Shown: positions 36,655-48,912, counted from the first letter of the stretch. The stretch is 64,000 nucleotides of DNA from Hermatobates lingyangjiaoensis (GCA_026182355.1 JAPFBL010000002.1:1364001-1428000), one strand, 5' to 3'. The notes: generated by a model from the sequence alone, not told the origin. A program made the numbers and translations.

Positions 36655-36894
36655 GGTTGGATTGAGTTTGGAGGGAGGATTAAGCGTAACGGAAGAGAAT
36701 GGCGGAATGAATCAGACCTTGTTTCAATGGGAAAGATGACTGCCGCTGAAGCAGTGTGTGCGAATTTGCCTGCGTTAATGATGGCCCTCACAAAAACCAT
36801 TAACGCTCTCAAGATAGTATCTTTTCGAGCCGACTCACTGACTCTCCGCAAACAGCCTACCAGCTTAATAACAAAATCCCAGGCAAATAATTAA
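36655..36894 (+). other. Candidate coding island, 79 codons, unknown
   Basis: The plus frame runs from after a TAG (36652-36654) to a TAA at 36892-36894. It begins GWIEFGGRIKRNGREWRNES and continues GKMTAAEAVCANLPALMMAL, TKTINALKIVSFRADSLTLR. The minus strand is also open for 66 codons (SARKDTILRALMVFVRAIIN). The composition is much less AT-rich than its flanks. A hairpin with 9-bp perfect arms, GCGTTAATG and CATTAACGC, is at 36772-36805. No domain is recognised; it could be an exon or a conserved element with TAAT-type homeodomain sites. Confidence 0.25.
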
Positions 36895-38640
36895 CTCCTC
36901 TTTTCAAACACTCCACAAAATAACCCTTGTCAGGAAGTCAAATGGAAATTTTATGCATAACTAACTCCATGAATAATTTAATTTTCTTCAATTAAACTAA
37001 ATGTTGCAATTTATTCCGCCACATATATTACCAAGTTTCTTACCGGGTATAAATATAAAAAAAAAAAAAAAAGCTCCCAGCAATTGTTTCACCTGTGAAT
37101 TAATATGGTAAACGGACTTAAGCTTTGTCAATGTGCCAAAATTTTAAACCTTTGCGATCATTATTTTACGGTTCTTGCTCACTTCTAATTCATTCAACGA
37201 CTAATACACTTAAATAGTGACTTAATTTTTTCTTAATGCATTATGCGCGAATATTTTTTTAACGTTTTTTTTTCCTTTTTGCATGTTACTGCTGTTGATG
37301 ATTTCCTATGAGTTGGAAAGCAGATGATTTTTGAAGCAACAGCTCCGTTTCAACTTTATTTATGATCGAGCCGCAGAGAAATAACGGCGAAAACATATAA
37401 TTACTAATATGTATTTCTATTCTTCAGGGGTCTTGTTTTCACTAGCTGCTCCATCTGAGTTGTTGAGGTCTGGTTCCCAAATATAGTAAACAACAACGCA
37501 ATCACCTGAATTGGAAGCTTCCTGATTTCAAGAGTGGCGCTCTTGTCTAGTGTAATGACGGGGTACTGTGGGTACGTGGATAAAGAGACTACAGTGAAAT
37601 AGTATGAATACAGTGAACTCATTGGAAAAGCCTCTGTGCCAACAAACCTTCTGCGGATTGGAGTTTTTTTCTCATAATATACCCCAAATTTCTCAAGGAT
37701 ACAATTGATAAATAGGTAAAATAAGGGTGCATATAAAAGCTGCCTACAATCGTCTATTCTAATCTAAACTTAAATATGTAAAAAAAATAATCATTAATCA
37801 AAGGAAGGATTTAAAAATGTATGTTGAATCTACTGGACACAACTACCATGTATGCCAGCTGGAATTAATATTATACGAAGAATACAGAATCTGCCTAGAA
37901 GTGTCAAACTTTTTTTTAAACATCCATTTAAATGCGAGGCAATTGCCTTTGAAAGAAGAAAAATATATTTAGAAAATCTTGCCTAAACCCAATATAAGTG
38001 GGAGATACTTCTCTAAGAACAATTATGAAGTCCATTAAACAACTTAAAATCTAAAGTTCTTTGTAAGAACAAAGTCAGCGCAATAGGACAGATGTGACTT
38101 TGGTGCATCAATGAGACCTAGGCCATCCAGTTTAATTTAATAATAATATGTCATACTGTTCTAGATCAATGGTATTAAGTTTGCAGCATGAGGATAAAAT
38201 GGATATAGCCACAATACAAGAATAGAATATTATTAAAAGGTTAGCTATGTGTTTTATAATACTTAGAGTGTTGATAGGTTGGAGTTTATAACTCCAGAGA
38301 GTTGGATATTACATCTACACGATAGCCACATTTAAAAAAAATACAAAACTGAATTAACAGCCCACGAGTTTGACATTATTCATACTTATGATAAAGTTGG
38401 GTACGGGCTGCTTCAAATTTTTCTTGCTTATTCTGTCTTCGTTTAATTTTATTTGTAACCCTCCTTTCCCCCTCTATTCCTTTTCCCCCTCTTGATTAGC
38501 AGCAGCACAGTTTGATCTAGTAAACTTCTACTGGTCAGTGTTTGCCTGACATCTATTTCTAATCATAATGATTATGATGAGAGGAGAAATATAGTTAGTA
38601 GTGGAAGTTATTTTTAAGTGTTCTTTCTGTGTAATTTGAC
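36895..38640. other. Non-coding stretch, weak island near 37.42-37.62 kb
   Basis: A 72-codon minus frame at 37404-37622 (contains ATLEIRKLPIQVIALLFTI) lies in slightly GC-richer DNA. Nothing is recognised. The remainder is AT-rich. Confidence 0.35.
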
Positions 38641-38664
38641 TTCTTGTCCTTATGGAGCATTTTT

Positions 38665-38800
38665 TGACTATATATATATATATATAACTTTAAATTACAC
38701 AAACCACGACACAGAAAAAAGATAAAATGCAAACTTACTAAATTCAATATTTCGAACTGTTGTTCGTCATCAGGAAAAGACGAATATGTATATAATAAAT
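38665..38800 (-). repeat. Family C unit
   Basis: Minus strand: CTGATGA (38766-38772), C, GAAC-AACA-GTTC, GAAA (38749-38752), then TATTGAATTTAGTAAG, TTTTTTCTGTGTCGTGG and TTTGTGTAATTTAAAG, running into a (TA)n tract at about 38670-38688. The other side also has TATATA. The same unit, inverted-paired, is at 42.95-43.10 kb. Confidence 0.75.
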
Positions 38801-38880
38801 TCAATAATATATCAACCGTTTGATAGAATAGGTGTATTATATAATCGGGATTCGCTCAAATTTATTAACTTAAATATATT

Positions 38881-39235
38881 AATATATATATATGTTGGGT
38901 TTTTGACTCTGACGAAGACCGCTTGTTACGTTTGAAAGATCTTAGTCTTGTTTTCCCATTTTCACATTGTGGTTTGATCATTGATTGTTATTTCACGTGT
39001 TTATATGCAATCTTTATATAAATGTATAACAAGATTTTACAAAAACACGTGAAATAACAATCAATGATAAAACTACAGTATGAAATGGGGAAAAAAAGAC
39101 TAAGATCTTTCAATCGTAACAAGCGGTCTTGGTCAGAGTCAGTTGAGTTTTGACTCTGACGAAGACTGCTTGTTGCGGTTGAAAGATCCTAGTCTTTTTT
39201 TTCCTATTTCATATTATGGTTTGATTATATATATA
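38881..39235. repeat. Three family B units (plus, minus, plus) bounded by TA tracts
   Basis: Cores: CTGACGA 38909-38915 with GAAA 38934-38937 (plus); minus CTGACCA (39130-39136) with GAAA (39108-39111); plus CTGACGA 39156-39162 with GAAA 39181-39184. The first two units meet tail to tail through TTTCACGTGTTTATATG and its reverse, and the second and third meet head to head. (TA)n tracts flank the whole array at 38879-38893 and 39224-39237. Confidence 0.85.
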
Positions 39236-39387
39236 TGTGGAATTGAAATATGCAGCAGCCTCTGCACTGACGACTTTTTGATGACTGTGTCTAACTTTCT
39301 GATTATTCTCCTTTCGCTTTGAGGTAATATGCTGCTGCATATTTCAATTCAAAATGTTTAAAAGAAGATTTGCTGCCCACCTATACA

Positions 39388-39393
39388 CAATAT

Positions 39394-39428
<35 letters not shown>
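39388..39428. repeat. (TA)n microsatellite
   Basis: A nearly pure TA tract that ends exactly where the left arm of the following palindrome begins. Confidence 0.95.
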
Positions 39429-39751
39429 TTCATTAAATTGCTTGCTTATCTTTATCCTCTCGTATTTCCTCGATACTTTTTCCAATCTTCTTATTAAAGA
39501 CTTCCATTGACAGGGAAGAGCATAAACAAGCTCACCAAAAGATTTGCTTTTATAGTTCATCAATATTTATGATCAAATATTGATGAACTTTAAAAGCAAA
39601 TCTTTTGGTGAGCTTGTTTATGCTCTTCCCTGTCAATGGAAGTCTTTAATAAGAAGATTGGAAAAAGTATCGAGGAAATACGAGAGGATAAAGATAGGCA
39701 AGCAATTTAATAAAATATGTTTAAAAGAAGGCCTGCTTCCTAAGTACACCA
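39428..39751. mobile_element. Penelope-like reverse-transcriptase fragment in a near-perfect palindrome
   Basis: Left arm about 39428-39570, right arm about 39573-39716. The arms are roughly 143 bp and differ at only a few bases. Both arms encode, outward from the centre, a peptide containing FKSKSFGELVYALPCQWKSL and RRLEKVSRKYERIKI. The right arm continues KQFNKICLKEGLLPKYTNI before a (TA)n tract. The KFN--C----LLPKYT sequence is what I expect at the N-terminal side of Penelope-like element reverse transcriptases. The catalytic core is absent. Penelope-like elements are known for inverted and tandem partial copies. The near-identity of the arms implies a recent origin or ongoing conversion. 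Confidence 0.6.
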
Positions 39752-39944
39752 ATATATATATATAGTTTTATTGAATATTTGCTCAACCGAAAGCTAGAAA
39801 ACATATGTTTTATCAGGCTAATTATTTATGCTTCAGGAAAATATTTAGTAAAACAATATTGTCCTTCATCGTGTGTTAAAAGGAAGAGCCAGTTCACGAA
39901 TTTATATATTGATATTTTTAACTTGTGCTGATTACTAAGTATAC

Positions 39945-40046
39945 CTTGCCGAAGGTAAACTTGCTAGCATAGGGCCCTTCAGAGGATGAACAAGTGGGAT
40001 GAGGCAGAAGGGTTGGTTGAAGGTCAGTAAAGGCAGCACGTGGCGC
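39945..40046 (-). other. Candidate exon, 34 codons, Pro/Ser-rich
   Basis: On the minus strand GTGTTGCAG precedes 40046 and GGCAAG is followed by GTATAC after 39945. The enclosed frame is phase 0 at both ends and reads APRAAFTDLQPTLLPHPTCS, then SSEGPYASKFTFGK. The frame stays open upstream to 40085. The GC content is far above the flanks. It is on the same strand as the AXH exon and has a fitting Pro/Ser-rich composition, so it could be an upstream ataxin-1 exon, but no family signature proves this. Confidence 0.3.
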
Positions 40047-40072
40047 CTGCAACACTGCCGGCGTTCCCATAG

Positions 40073-40207
40073 GAACAGGACGAGCTCAACTCTGCATTTA
40101 TTGAGATGTCACCACTTGACGAGATCGACTTTAATCAAACACAACTACCGTCCCTTCAACCACCTCCAGCTCTCCTATTTACAATAATCACTTTTAAAAC
40201 TTTATAA
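40073..40207 (+). other. Candidate terminal exon, 44 codons, acidic
   Basis: On the plus strand GGCGTTCCCATAG precedes a frame reading EQDELNSAFIEMSPLDEIDF, then NQTQLPSLQPPPALLFTII, and TFKTL before TAA at 40205-40207. It is open, GC-richer and protein-like. It sits next to the minus-strand candidate at 39945-40046 but on the other strand, so the two cannot be one gene. No domain is recognised. The whole island (39960-40190) may instead be a conserved regulatory element. Confidence 0.25.
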
Positions 40208-42945
40208 TGATTTTTGTTTTTTTGGTTTATGATTTGAAATATTTGCTCCGTTAAACCTAAAGCTGTAGTTCTTTCTATATATAAAATTTACATTAAAACA
40301 AGGTAATCTGCTAACTAGAATTTGGCACTTAGTGTTTTTCTAGGGTGGATAACATGCTATTTATGCTGTAACGGAAATTCACATCTTATTGCAGAGTTGG
40401 AACTTCCTGCACATTAGTTACGAGTAGTTATCGTAACTTCAAATGGCCACGTTGTATATTCGTTAAAACATTTAATATTTAAAAGAGTCAATTGGACTAA
40501 AAAATACTTAAAAGTAGAAAATTTTGTTAAAAAAAATTGATCAGTGAATTCAAAGTGCAATGCAAATAAGCATAAATAATGTATATGCATACACCATTAT
40601 TGCATTAATGTATATACCATTGAATGGTATTTAAATATACGAATATTAAGTCGCTCGTAGCTGAGAAGTGCTACAGTTAACTTTAAGTATTAAGAAAAAA
40701 TGCTCACAATATAAGTTGATATAAATAAACTACACATCATTTTTAATGTTTTCATAATTTAAAACTTCTCAGAACTGCAGAAAAGCAAAAAAAAAAATAT
40801 ACGAGCTATTTATTACCGAAGCAATTTTCAAAATATAAAGATAATTTCATTAGAATATATGTGTAGAATTACTCGTTTCTGTTTGAACGATGTCAGTGTT
40901 GAAGATTCAACAGGTGACAATTTATTTTGTAATTTAAATTGAAAATCTGAAAAGAAATCGAAACTAATAAGCTAGATCAACACATATTGAAATATATTAT
41001 TATACATAAAATTAAATTCACTAGAAGTAATAAGGACGCCATCTAATGAGTTAAATTAGGTGAAGTAGAGTTTATAGATTTAATTGTATTGCCAATTTGT
41101 TCTGTTATAGTATTTAAAGGAAAATTATATGAGCATTACAAATTTGTTGGAAATATTATAAATAAACATTTTAATTAATTTTATAGACTGTAAATTAGAT
41201 TATATTTTATTTTCAATGATGTAATCAGTTACGTATTTTTTTTAAATTAATACCTGATAATATGAATTATGTTAATTGACCATTGATTATATTCTAATTT
41301 TAAAAAGAAATATACGTGTAATAAATTACTCATTTTTTCTCTGAGATTTTAAAGAATCAAGTAAAAGGATCCCAGCAAAAATGTAATACTGTTAGTTACT
41401 TAACCCAAAAGTCAGACACTTATTAAGATGTAATACTCGTATAACACAATACTAATTACAAACATTTCAGATGTTTAATGACTAGAAGAGGGGAGAAAAT
41501 TAGTGTCCATGTCATTTACAATGATTTGAATTACATAAATCAATAGAGTTCATTTACGTATCAATTTTATGACAAATTCGATTAAGAATCGTAGAGTTAT
41601 AACATTTTGGATACGCACTCACTAAATTATATCCAGGCATTGTCAAAATAAATAAACTTCTTTACATTTTTGAAAAAAGAATAATTTACTTTGAAAATTA
41701 TATTTATTATTGTAATCCTTGATTTATATTTAGTATCTCTGAAAATAATAAAATTAATTTCGTTAGAAGAATAAGATGATGGAAAATGTAAGGAATTTGT
41801 ATAGAAGAATCTAATATTGTAAATGTGAATTTTTTCTTATTTGATTCTTAAAAGTGGTTAATAGCAACAAAACTGGTTGAGTTGGACATTGGGGAATTTC
41901 CTAAATCTTTAAAACGACTCTGGATTAAAATTCCATGGCAGAAGGTCAGCTGATATTCAGACCGATTATGCCTAGGCGCCTTGGGAACAACTCGACTCCA
42001 CCGTACCGCCCACCCTTACATTCCAATATTTTAACAAAAACAAGACAGAAAATGATCGTTTAAAAGGTTAGCTTTGACTATTTCAAGTACTGACTACATA
42101 GGGAGCAATCGGTAGTAGTCATTTAGGACTTATTCAGTTCATACATTTACTGGACTATTGTTTCTTATATTAAAGTGTTAAAGTGTCTAGAGGCCTCCAA
42201 CGTATTTCTGGCATGACTGTCCACTGCACGTGTTGTTGGAGTAGACTCACACTCTGTGATATAAATTACAGTCAAACATCACGTGATTAAGGTTTTTTCA
42301 ATATGAAGACGATGCAGGTATTTTTCGAAGTTTTGCAGATCTCGTAATAAAGTTGGAAGTTTTCACGTTTCTGATTAGTATAATGTAAAGATTTTCTTAA
42401 TTTGACCGTGGAATGAATCGCTTTCCTAGAGTACACACATGTAGGTGACTCACGGCAGCTGCCACTCAGCTTCGCTCAGTCATCCCAAGTTCCACGTCCT
42501 CTTTTGATAGATCCGATACATGCTGATATCCCATCACCATCTAGGCAAAGTGTGCTCACACATTTTCTGCATGCGAACTGCTTATGAAACAAACAAGTCA
42601 CAATGTTCCATCTACTGTATTCATTTAGAAATATATTGAGGATCCTTACAATCTATGAAGATGTATGGATATTTCATTGTAAAAAAAACCTATTCCCAAG
42701 CGATAAGTCTTTTTCTTCTTATCCAATTCAGTATCTTTATCCATTTTTTTACCCTTTCTTAATATTAAAAAAAAAATGAAAGTAAAGAGAAAGAGCCACT
42801 CTTGCCTTTGCACAGTGAACTAAGTATATAGAAAATCAGAATTTATTGGACTGGCCGTCCTGTGTATCAATTAGTGACGGCATTAATTATAGGATTATGT
42901 TATTTTTTTTAATTACTAAATTTAATAAACGGTCCACGAGGGCTA
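40208..42945. other. AT-rich non-coding stretch
   Basis: Mostly AT-rich. At 41940-42012 a GC-richer patch (CCTAGGCGCCTTGGG, CCACCGTACCGCCCACCC) shares CTAGGCGCC with the patch at 54.43 kb. Either could be the head of an old tRNA-related repeat; the evidence is thin. Confidence 0.4.
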
Positions 42946-43105
42946 TAAAAATTTAAATTACAGAAAACACGAAAAAGAAAAAAGATAAAAAGTGCACTTA
43001 CTAAATTCAATATTTCGAACTGTTGTTCGTCATCAGGAAAAGAAAGAAGAATATAAAAGTTCTTTTTATCTTTTTTCTGTGTCGTGTTTTGTGTAATTTA
43101 ATTTT
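42946..43105. repeat. Family C inverted pair
   Basis: The left, minus-oriented unit has CTGATGA (43030-43036), GAAC/GTTC and GAAA (43013-43016), followed outward by AAAAAGATAAAAAG and CGTGTTTTCTGTAATT. The right side repeats CTTTTTATCTTTTTTCTGTG and TCGTGTTTTGTGTAATTT in the plus orientation, without its own hairpin core. The arms are about 40 bp. Confidence 0.75.
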
Positions 43106-44748
43106 TTTAATGTCATGCGATCTACCAATAATAACTTGGTGATTGACATATTGGTCACTCCTAATATAGGGAATCTCTTGCAGTAAATTTGCCAGTTAAG
43201 ATATTAAATGCCTCTTCAATATATTTTATACATGACCCATCAAATTTCGTAAGAGTTATCAGGCAAATAGGTGGTACAATTTTTCCGAAAGACATCTTAT
43301 ACGTAAAGTTCCACGGTTTTCTGTAGCTTATTCCAGTACAAATCTATTTAACTCTTGAGTTTTTGTCTATTTGATTAATTCTGAATATTTATTGAGTAAA
43401 ACATAACGTTGATTTTCTTTGTCTCTCATAGTTCCTCGTTGTTATATGTTCTTTGATGATTGCGTCCGAGGTTATGTACTCTTTCTTCTAAGGTTATGAA
43501 TACACATCCACCTAGGCATTGATATAGACGCCGACGTCTTAAAATGTTTAATAGTGGGAGAATCTTCATGGCACTCATCCACACTTTACTAAAGAAAAGT
43601 TTATGCACTGACATGTCGAATTTAGTTCAAGTTGGTTATATGAGGAAAACAGCTAATTTTGTAGACAATTTCACTAAAGATATAAAAAATTGTATTCAGT
43701 GGATTTGTATTCAGTTCCTGGAGAACACTCCAAAACTACATAGAACCAAGTAATCAAAGGTAGCAATGATAATATGGGGCATGAAACAATCATTAAATCA
43801 ATTTAGCTTGATGCCCTGATGGCTTCAAAAGTCGGAACTTCAAAGTCATTATCCATTATTGGAAGTAAATGGAAAAATATATATGAGAAAGCGTAAAAAT
43901 AAAGTAGAAATCGAAATTTTTAAAGAAAACAATTAGGCCTGCTGTCAATTTGACTTAAATTTTAGTGAGAATTCTGTAAATTAAAGAGAAGCCCACAGAA
44001 TTATTATCTATTGTACATAGCTCATAAATAAACACCAAGCTCATTTAGTTTTGGATTATAAAATTATACAACACGTGTGTTGCTCTTGGAGAGTACAGTA
44101 AATTTAATTGGAGTCATTGTAAAGGGGGAAATTTTTGGTCGAGAAGTTTACCTCAATTACTTTGTTACATGATATATGTATATATATATATATATATATA
44201 CATTAAAAAGAAAACGTTTAGTACGTTTGATATTTTGAATATTAGTTGAAAAAGAGGAGAACATGATAACAAAAAATGAAACGGGAGAGATGCATTCAGG
44301 CTGAAACATCGAAAACCCATCCAACTGAATCGGCTTCAACCTACATTTGGAGTTTCAAGTATGTGATTGAAGTATGCCATAAAATTGTAGCTTTGCTAAT
44401 TTTAAAGGTTACCAACAATATGTCCTTTCTTTACTTTCACAAGACAATAATTGTCCAGCATTCGCAAGTCACAAAAAATAAACCTATAAAGGATGATAAT
44501 GCACCACATTAATAAGTTCTTATAGAGAGATCGTTTTGATTAAGGTTCTTTAAAGTTTAATGTTAACAAGTTTGTTTAAAAGAAACAACTTGTTCTATAA
44601 TAAATTTAGAGACTCTGATTTTTATATTTAACTAATTTTGTCTATAAATGATACTATTATTAATCTCTGTCAATTCTAAAACATTTTAAAATTATAGAAC
44701 TACCCTACCATGATAAACAACGGAAGATTCTCTCCGTTATTTCAAGCT
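43106..44748. other. AT-rich non-coding stretch
   Basis: Contains a (TA)n tract at 44171-44200. Open frames of 60-78 codons here have no recognised motif. Confidence 0.45.
44171..44200. repeat. (TA)n microsatellite
   Basis: A TA tract with no repeat unit of families A-E detected at either edge. Confidence 0.9.
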
Positions 44749-45078
44749 AAGGGGACAGGTTATCCCAGTGGCAACGTGCTCGTCTCTGGACTAGTAGATC
44801 TGGGGTTCAATACACACTCTTGCCCTCAATTTGATTTATTCACACGGGGGGTATATAAATTTGAACACGCCGTCCCTCAGAGAGATCGTTAAGTCATCGG
44901 ACCCGAGCCTGTATGATTACAAGTATTCACCCTACTCTAAATACATTTGAGTTAGACAAAATTAAGAGTTCCCAATGTAGGATGTTCATTGTATGGTATA
45001 GCAAAGGACCAATATTCGGCCTATGTGTGTTCCCTTGTGGGGCAGCCACTGCAAGCTAACCTAACCTATTCTAAGCTA
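44749..45078 (+). repeat. tRNA-derived SINE, copy 2 (longest)
   Basis: Starts GGGGACAGGTTATCCCAGTG with an A-box-like TTATCCCAGTGG and B-box-like GGTTCAATAC (44804). It then carries the family blocks TTTATTCACACGGGGGG, GTCCCTCAGAGAG, GAGCCTGTA, CTACTCTAAATACA, GTTAGACAA, TCCCAATGTAGGAT, a segment ATAGCAAAGGACCAATATTC absent from copy 1, GTGTGTTCCCTTGTGGGG, and the CTAACCTAACCTA tail. Confidence 0.85.
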
Positions 45079-47715
45079 TTTATTGCCTATACACAGAATA
45101 TCACGGTCTCATCAATTGGAGCAAATATTGGTAATTATTTAGAGTTGTTCCTATAATAAGTTAGTTAATAACAGTACTGTAATAGAATACACTTTTCCAT
45201 ACACTGTGTTCGCCAATCTTTAAATTCGAGAATTCGTACAGTTGAAGAAATCTTAATTAAATCTGAAGATAATTCAGACAAAGCAATAACATAATTAATG
45301 CTTTTTAATGATCCATTTTGCCAATCCAGCTTTTCAGCTCTGGTATTAATTAAAACTAAATAAAAGAAACATTGAAACTCTGATCTGCCTTCTGGAAATT
45401 GAAAAACACAAAGCGTAACTTATCTAAATTTGTAAACATAAAGTTTCAATTATCCTTATTAATACTGAATCTCGTTATCATTCACTTATCCCTTCTTACT
45501 CACAATTTAATACATTGTTAACTAAAAGTCATAATTAATGTTACACTTAAATAATTTAAATTATATCTCTTTGTATAATTCTATTATATTTCTACAAAGC
45601 AACAGTATCTTATTTGTAGGTAATGAATAACTTCTTGATTGAACCTTTTGTCTGTTTTTGCTCATAAACTTACCTAAGAAGACAGGGCAACGAAGAATAA
45701 CCAATTTTTTTACAGTTTCTATTATTAAATCAACTTTTTATTTACCATGAAGTCTGTTAAATTTAAAGCTTGAATTATATGCACATCGGAAACATTGGTA
45801 ACAAGTAAAACCAATACGAAATCTTCAAAAGCGTTTGTGAAATTGTGATTACATTAATTATTTTTAAATTAAATAATTTGTGTTTAACAAATTATTTTCC
45901 ATTAATACAAGAACTATGTTCATTATGTTTCGTACTACAGATAGATGCATGCATTCACTACTATTGTGCATTTTATGATCTGAAACAGCTTCAATACTTC
46001 AAGGTTTCAATAAAAGTTCACATTGAAAGTTTTGGAAAAAGGTAACCATAAAAATAACTGGAGTCCATTCCGTTAACTTGAGAAGTACGTGACGATTTCA
46101 CATTATAGTTAATGGCTGTATTTCTATAGGGTTTCTACTAGCGAGGTTCTGTATCGAAACCTCACCTCAGTTATTGATTTACTCATTATTGGGTATTGGC
46201 ACTGATAATTAAACGAAATGAATTTGATAAAGTTTTAAGGAGCATTATCTCAGTGATTTACTGTGAAATCGTCAGCAGCAATTGCAAATTCACAGTCAAT
46301 AATTTTTTTGAATCTCTTTTGTTAATTAATTTGATCTTCATTTATTTCAACTAAACCAATAATTTTATAACTAAGAATCTTATTTTGTTTTATTTAGTAA
46401 GAATGACAATTATTTTGACTGGCAATCGTCAAATCTTATTGTTTAATTCCTTTATTCGTCTTTGTTGTTTGTCAGCTGATGATTAAAAAAAATTCCTTGT
46501 TGAAGTGAGTTGAGTAATGAGGTATAGTTACCGAACAGGAGTTATAAAAGGACTTTAGTCTCCTTCAGTCAGCTCCCAAAGCTCTACCTAAATACAGTCT
46601 GTGTCAGATCCCCGTTTCAAAATATACCAACCCCTTTCCCCCATACCAAAAGTTTGGTATGAACGGAAAAGTCGTTTCACCTGTTCTGACAAAAGTCTTT
46701 AGACAAAAGTCGATTTGACACTTATTACAACCGTTTGCTACAACCTCACACCTACTCCACAGTTACTCCTGCTGCCAGTCTCTGTCATCTGGTACTCTGC
46801 TGCTACATTCTAGGAAAAAAACACCCGGAAAAAATCCCCCTTAAAAAAAAAAAATGATAAACTAATGCTAAATTTTTCTCATTATGTATGTATGTATATA
46901 ATTTACCATTTGGCGATATAAACCAAAGAAAAAAGAATATGATTACTTGATCTAGGATTCTGTGCATTCTCAGTTAATTATTTCAGGCTTAACATTAACT
47001 TTAAGACATAATAATTTTAACTATTGTGTACATTGTTTTTATTTGGATATATTTTATTTTTCTGAAATAATTTCGTAATTCTTATATCGAAAAATCTATT
47101 GGTTATTGTTTTAATTAATTTTATTTCACTGCTGAATTTGATTTACTTGAGAATTTTTATATTGTGCTATTTTAAAGTTTTTCTTTAAATAAATAGAATG
47201 ACCTGTAAAAATTATTTTCAATTTTCAGAAGTTTTTATATTTTTTGGTAATTTGGTATATACACAGACTCACCAGTACCACACTCAGTCATGATGTTCGC
47301 TTCTATGGCGTATCTGTACAGAGCACAAATTCAGAGTCGTGTCCCGTTGCACATTTTGGGACATTCAAGTTTCTTAAAATGAAATTTGTTACTGCCACTA
47401 AATCACAGCATGATTGGTGCCCCTACTTTAAGTTTTTACTCATCAGCAGGCAATCCAGGAGCAGCCACGGAGTCAAAAAATTCAGTTGGATAATGAACTG
47501 CTTCCTCATCACTAATTACTCTGTTTACTGACTTGTAAATTCTTTCTTCGGCTTGATAGCGTAAGAACTTAATTTTTGATTTTTCCTGCCTGTTCATTAG
47601 TAGGGGTTGAGAATTGCTCGTTCACCAAGCCATTTATTCTTTCAAGAAACACCTTGTCAATTATCTCTTGCTGGGAGCTTAAATGCAAATAAAATTGAAA
47701 ATCAAATAACAATAA
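45079..47715. other. AT-rich non-coding stretch
   Basis: No exon is recognised. Around 46.56-46.82 kb there is a C/T-rich patch (CCCCTTTCCCCCATACC) with a small palindrome CCAAAAGTTTGG. A 95-codon plus frame (47244-47531) shows no familiar motif. Confidence 0.4.
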
Positions 47716-48206
47716 CTACTTGCTATACCTGTATATATTCAAAATAAACATATTTGTAAAGTTAGCCAAAAACAGCTTATATGTCCATAACTTCACTTCT
47801 TCGTTGAATTTTCAATCCATTTAGAGCTTAGATTTTATATTAGACATAAAGAAACCTACTTTCAAAGTTTCTGCTTGGTATGTCTTATGGTGGCTGAGTT
47901 TACCTGTGACAAAATGTTGTACTTCAAACTCCATAATTTTACTTCTATGTGGAATTTCCAATCTATTCAAAGCTTACATTTTAAGTTAGATATACATAAA
48001 TCTACTGTCAAAGTTTCAGTTTGATATGTCTTATGGTGGCTGAGTTTACTAGTGACAAAATTTTGCGGGCAAACCGACAGACAGAAATTTTTTTAAGGGT
48101 GGATTCGGTTTCTCTAATGTATGAAACATAAAGAAAACTTTCAATGAGTCAGTTCTAAGCAATGTACAGACAAAACGTTTCTTTTATTTATATAGATTAC
48201 TAAATA
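47716..48206 (+). repeat. LINE-tail-like repeat, copy B, with internal duplication
   Basis: The same ordered blocks as 22955-23292, ending TTTCTTTTATTTATATAGAT. A roughly 146-bp segment is duplicated: the string ATGTCTTATGGTGGCTGAGT starts at about 47880 and again at 48026. The two internal copies differ at many positions, so the duplication is not recent. CAAACCGACAGACAGAAATT before the end is typical of LINE-type tails. Confidence 0.7.
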
Positions 48207-48656
48207 ACCTATATACCAACAGAATTATCTGTAACTATAAGTTCTATAAATATATTTTTGTGTCATGCAGTTGGTTCTTCAATATCATACTAATGGAATA
48301 AGCCATCCACTTTATGACATGGTATGTTGGCTATACTAATACCTAGAACTGTTGTGTGCACTCAGATTCACTTTGCTGTCGGGTAGCTGGTACAGAGGAC
48401 AATGTAATACATTTGAAGGATATTATCCACTAATAAAACATCAAACGTATTGGGCTGCATCCTAACTCAACATCGTTTTAAACCTTTATTGCAGAAACGC
48501 AATTATCATTATGTTTTTATAGTTGTAATTCATACTTTTATATGATTTATTATTAGTTCATCATTCAGGTAGCAGTAAAATTTCTTCAATTTTTCTTTCT
48601 GATTCTTTCCTTTGAATTATATATCATATACTAGAGTATAAAAAAACTGCCCTTCA

Positions 48657-48660
<4 letters not shown>
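48207..48660. other. Non-coding stretch
   Basis: AT-rich with nothing recognised. Confidence 0.45.
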
Positions 48661-48693
<33 letters not shown>

Positions 48694-48725
48694 TAAATGA
48701 AACGGTCCAACGGACTTTTTAATTG

Positions 48726-48760
<35 letters not shown>
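48661..48760. repeat. (AAT)n and (TA)n microsatellites
   Basis: (AAT)n at about 48667-48695, then 35 bp of unique sequence, then (TA)n at about 48730-48756 that abuts the next repeat unit. Confidence 0.95.
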
Positions 48761-48912
48761 CGGTGGACGGATTCACATCTCCGCTCCTTCGTTTCTCCTC
48801 CTTTTTCTTTTTCTCCATCCTGAAGACGGCAAAATAGCCGAAATGATCAAAAATCGTGAGTGTTAGTTCTATTGTTTGTGTTCACTAGTTGTAACTTTAA
48901 TTATATATATAT
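48757..48912 (+). repeat. Family E unit
   Basis: Begins TCGGTCGGTGGACGGATTCA directly after (TA)n. Core CTGAAGA 48820-48826, C, GGC-AAAATA-GCC, GAAA 48840-48843, then TGATCAAAAATCGTGAGTG, TTAGTTCTATTGTTTGTGTT, CACTAGTTGTAAC and another (TA)n. It matches 58457-58615 over its whole length. Confidence 0.85.

Noticed and set aside
40010..40207. A 50-bp plus-strand intron (GTCAGT at about 40023 to CCCATAG at 40072) joining two short frames
   Set aside because: Joining them shifts the second frame and introduces an early stop.
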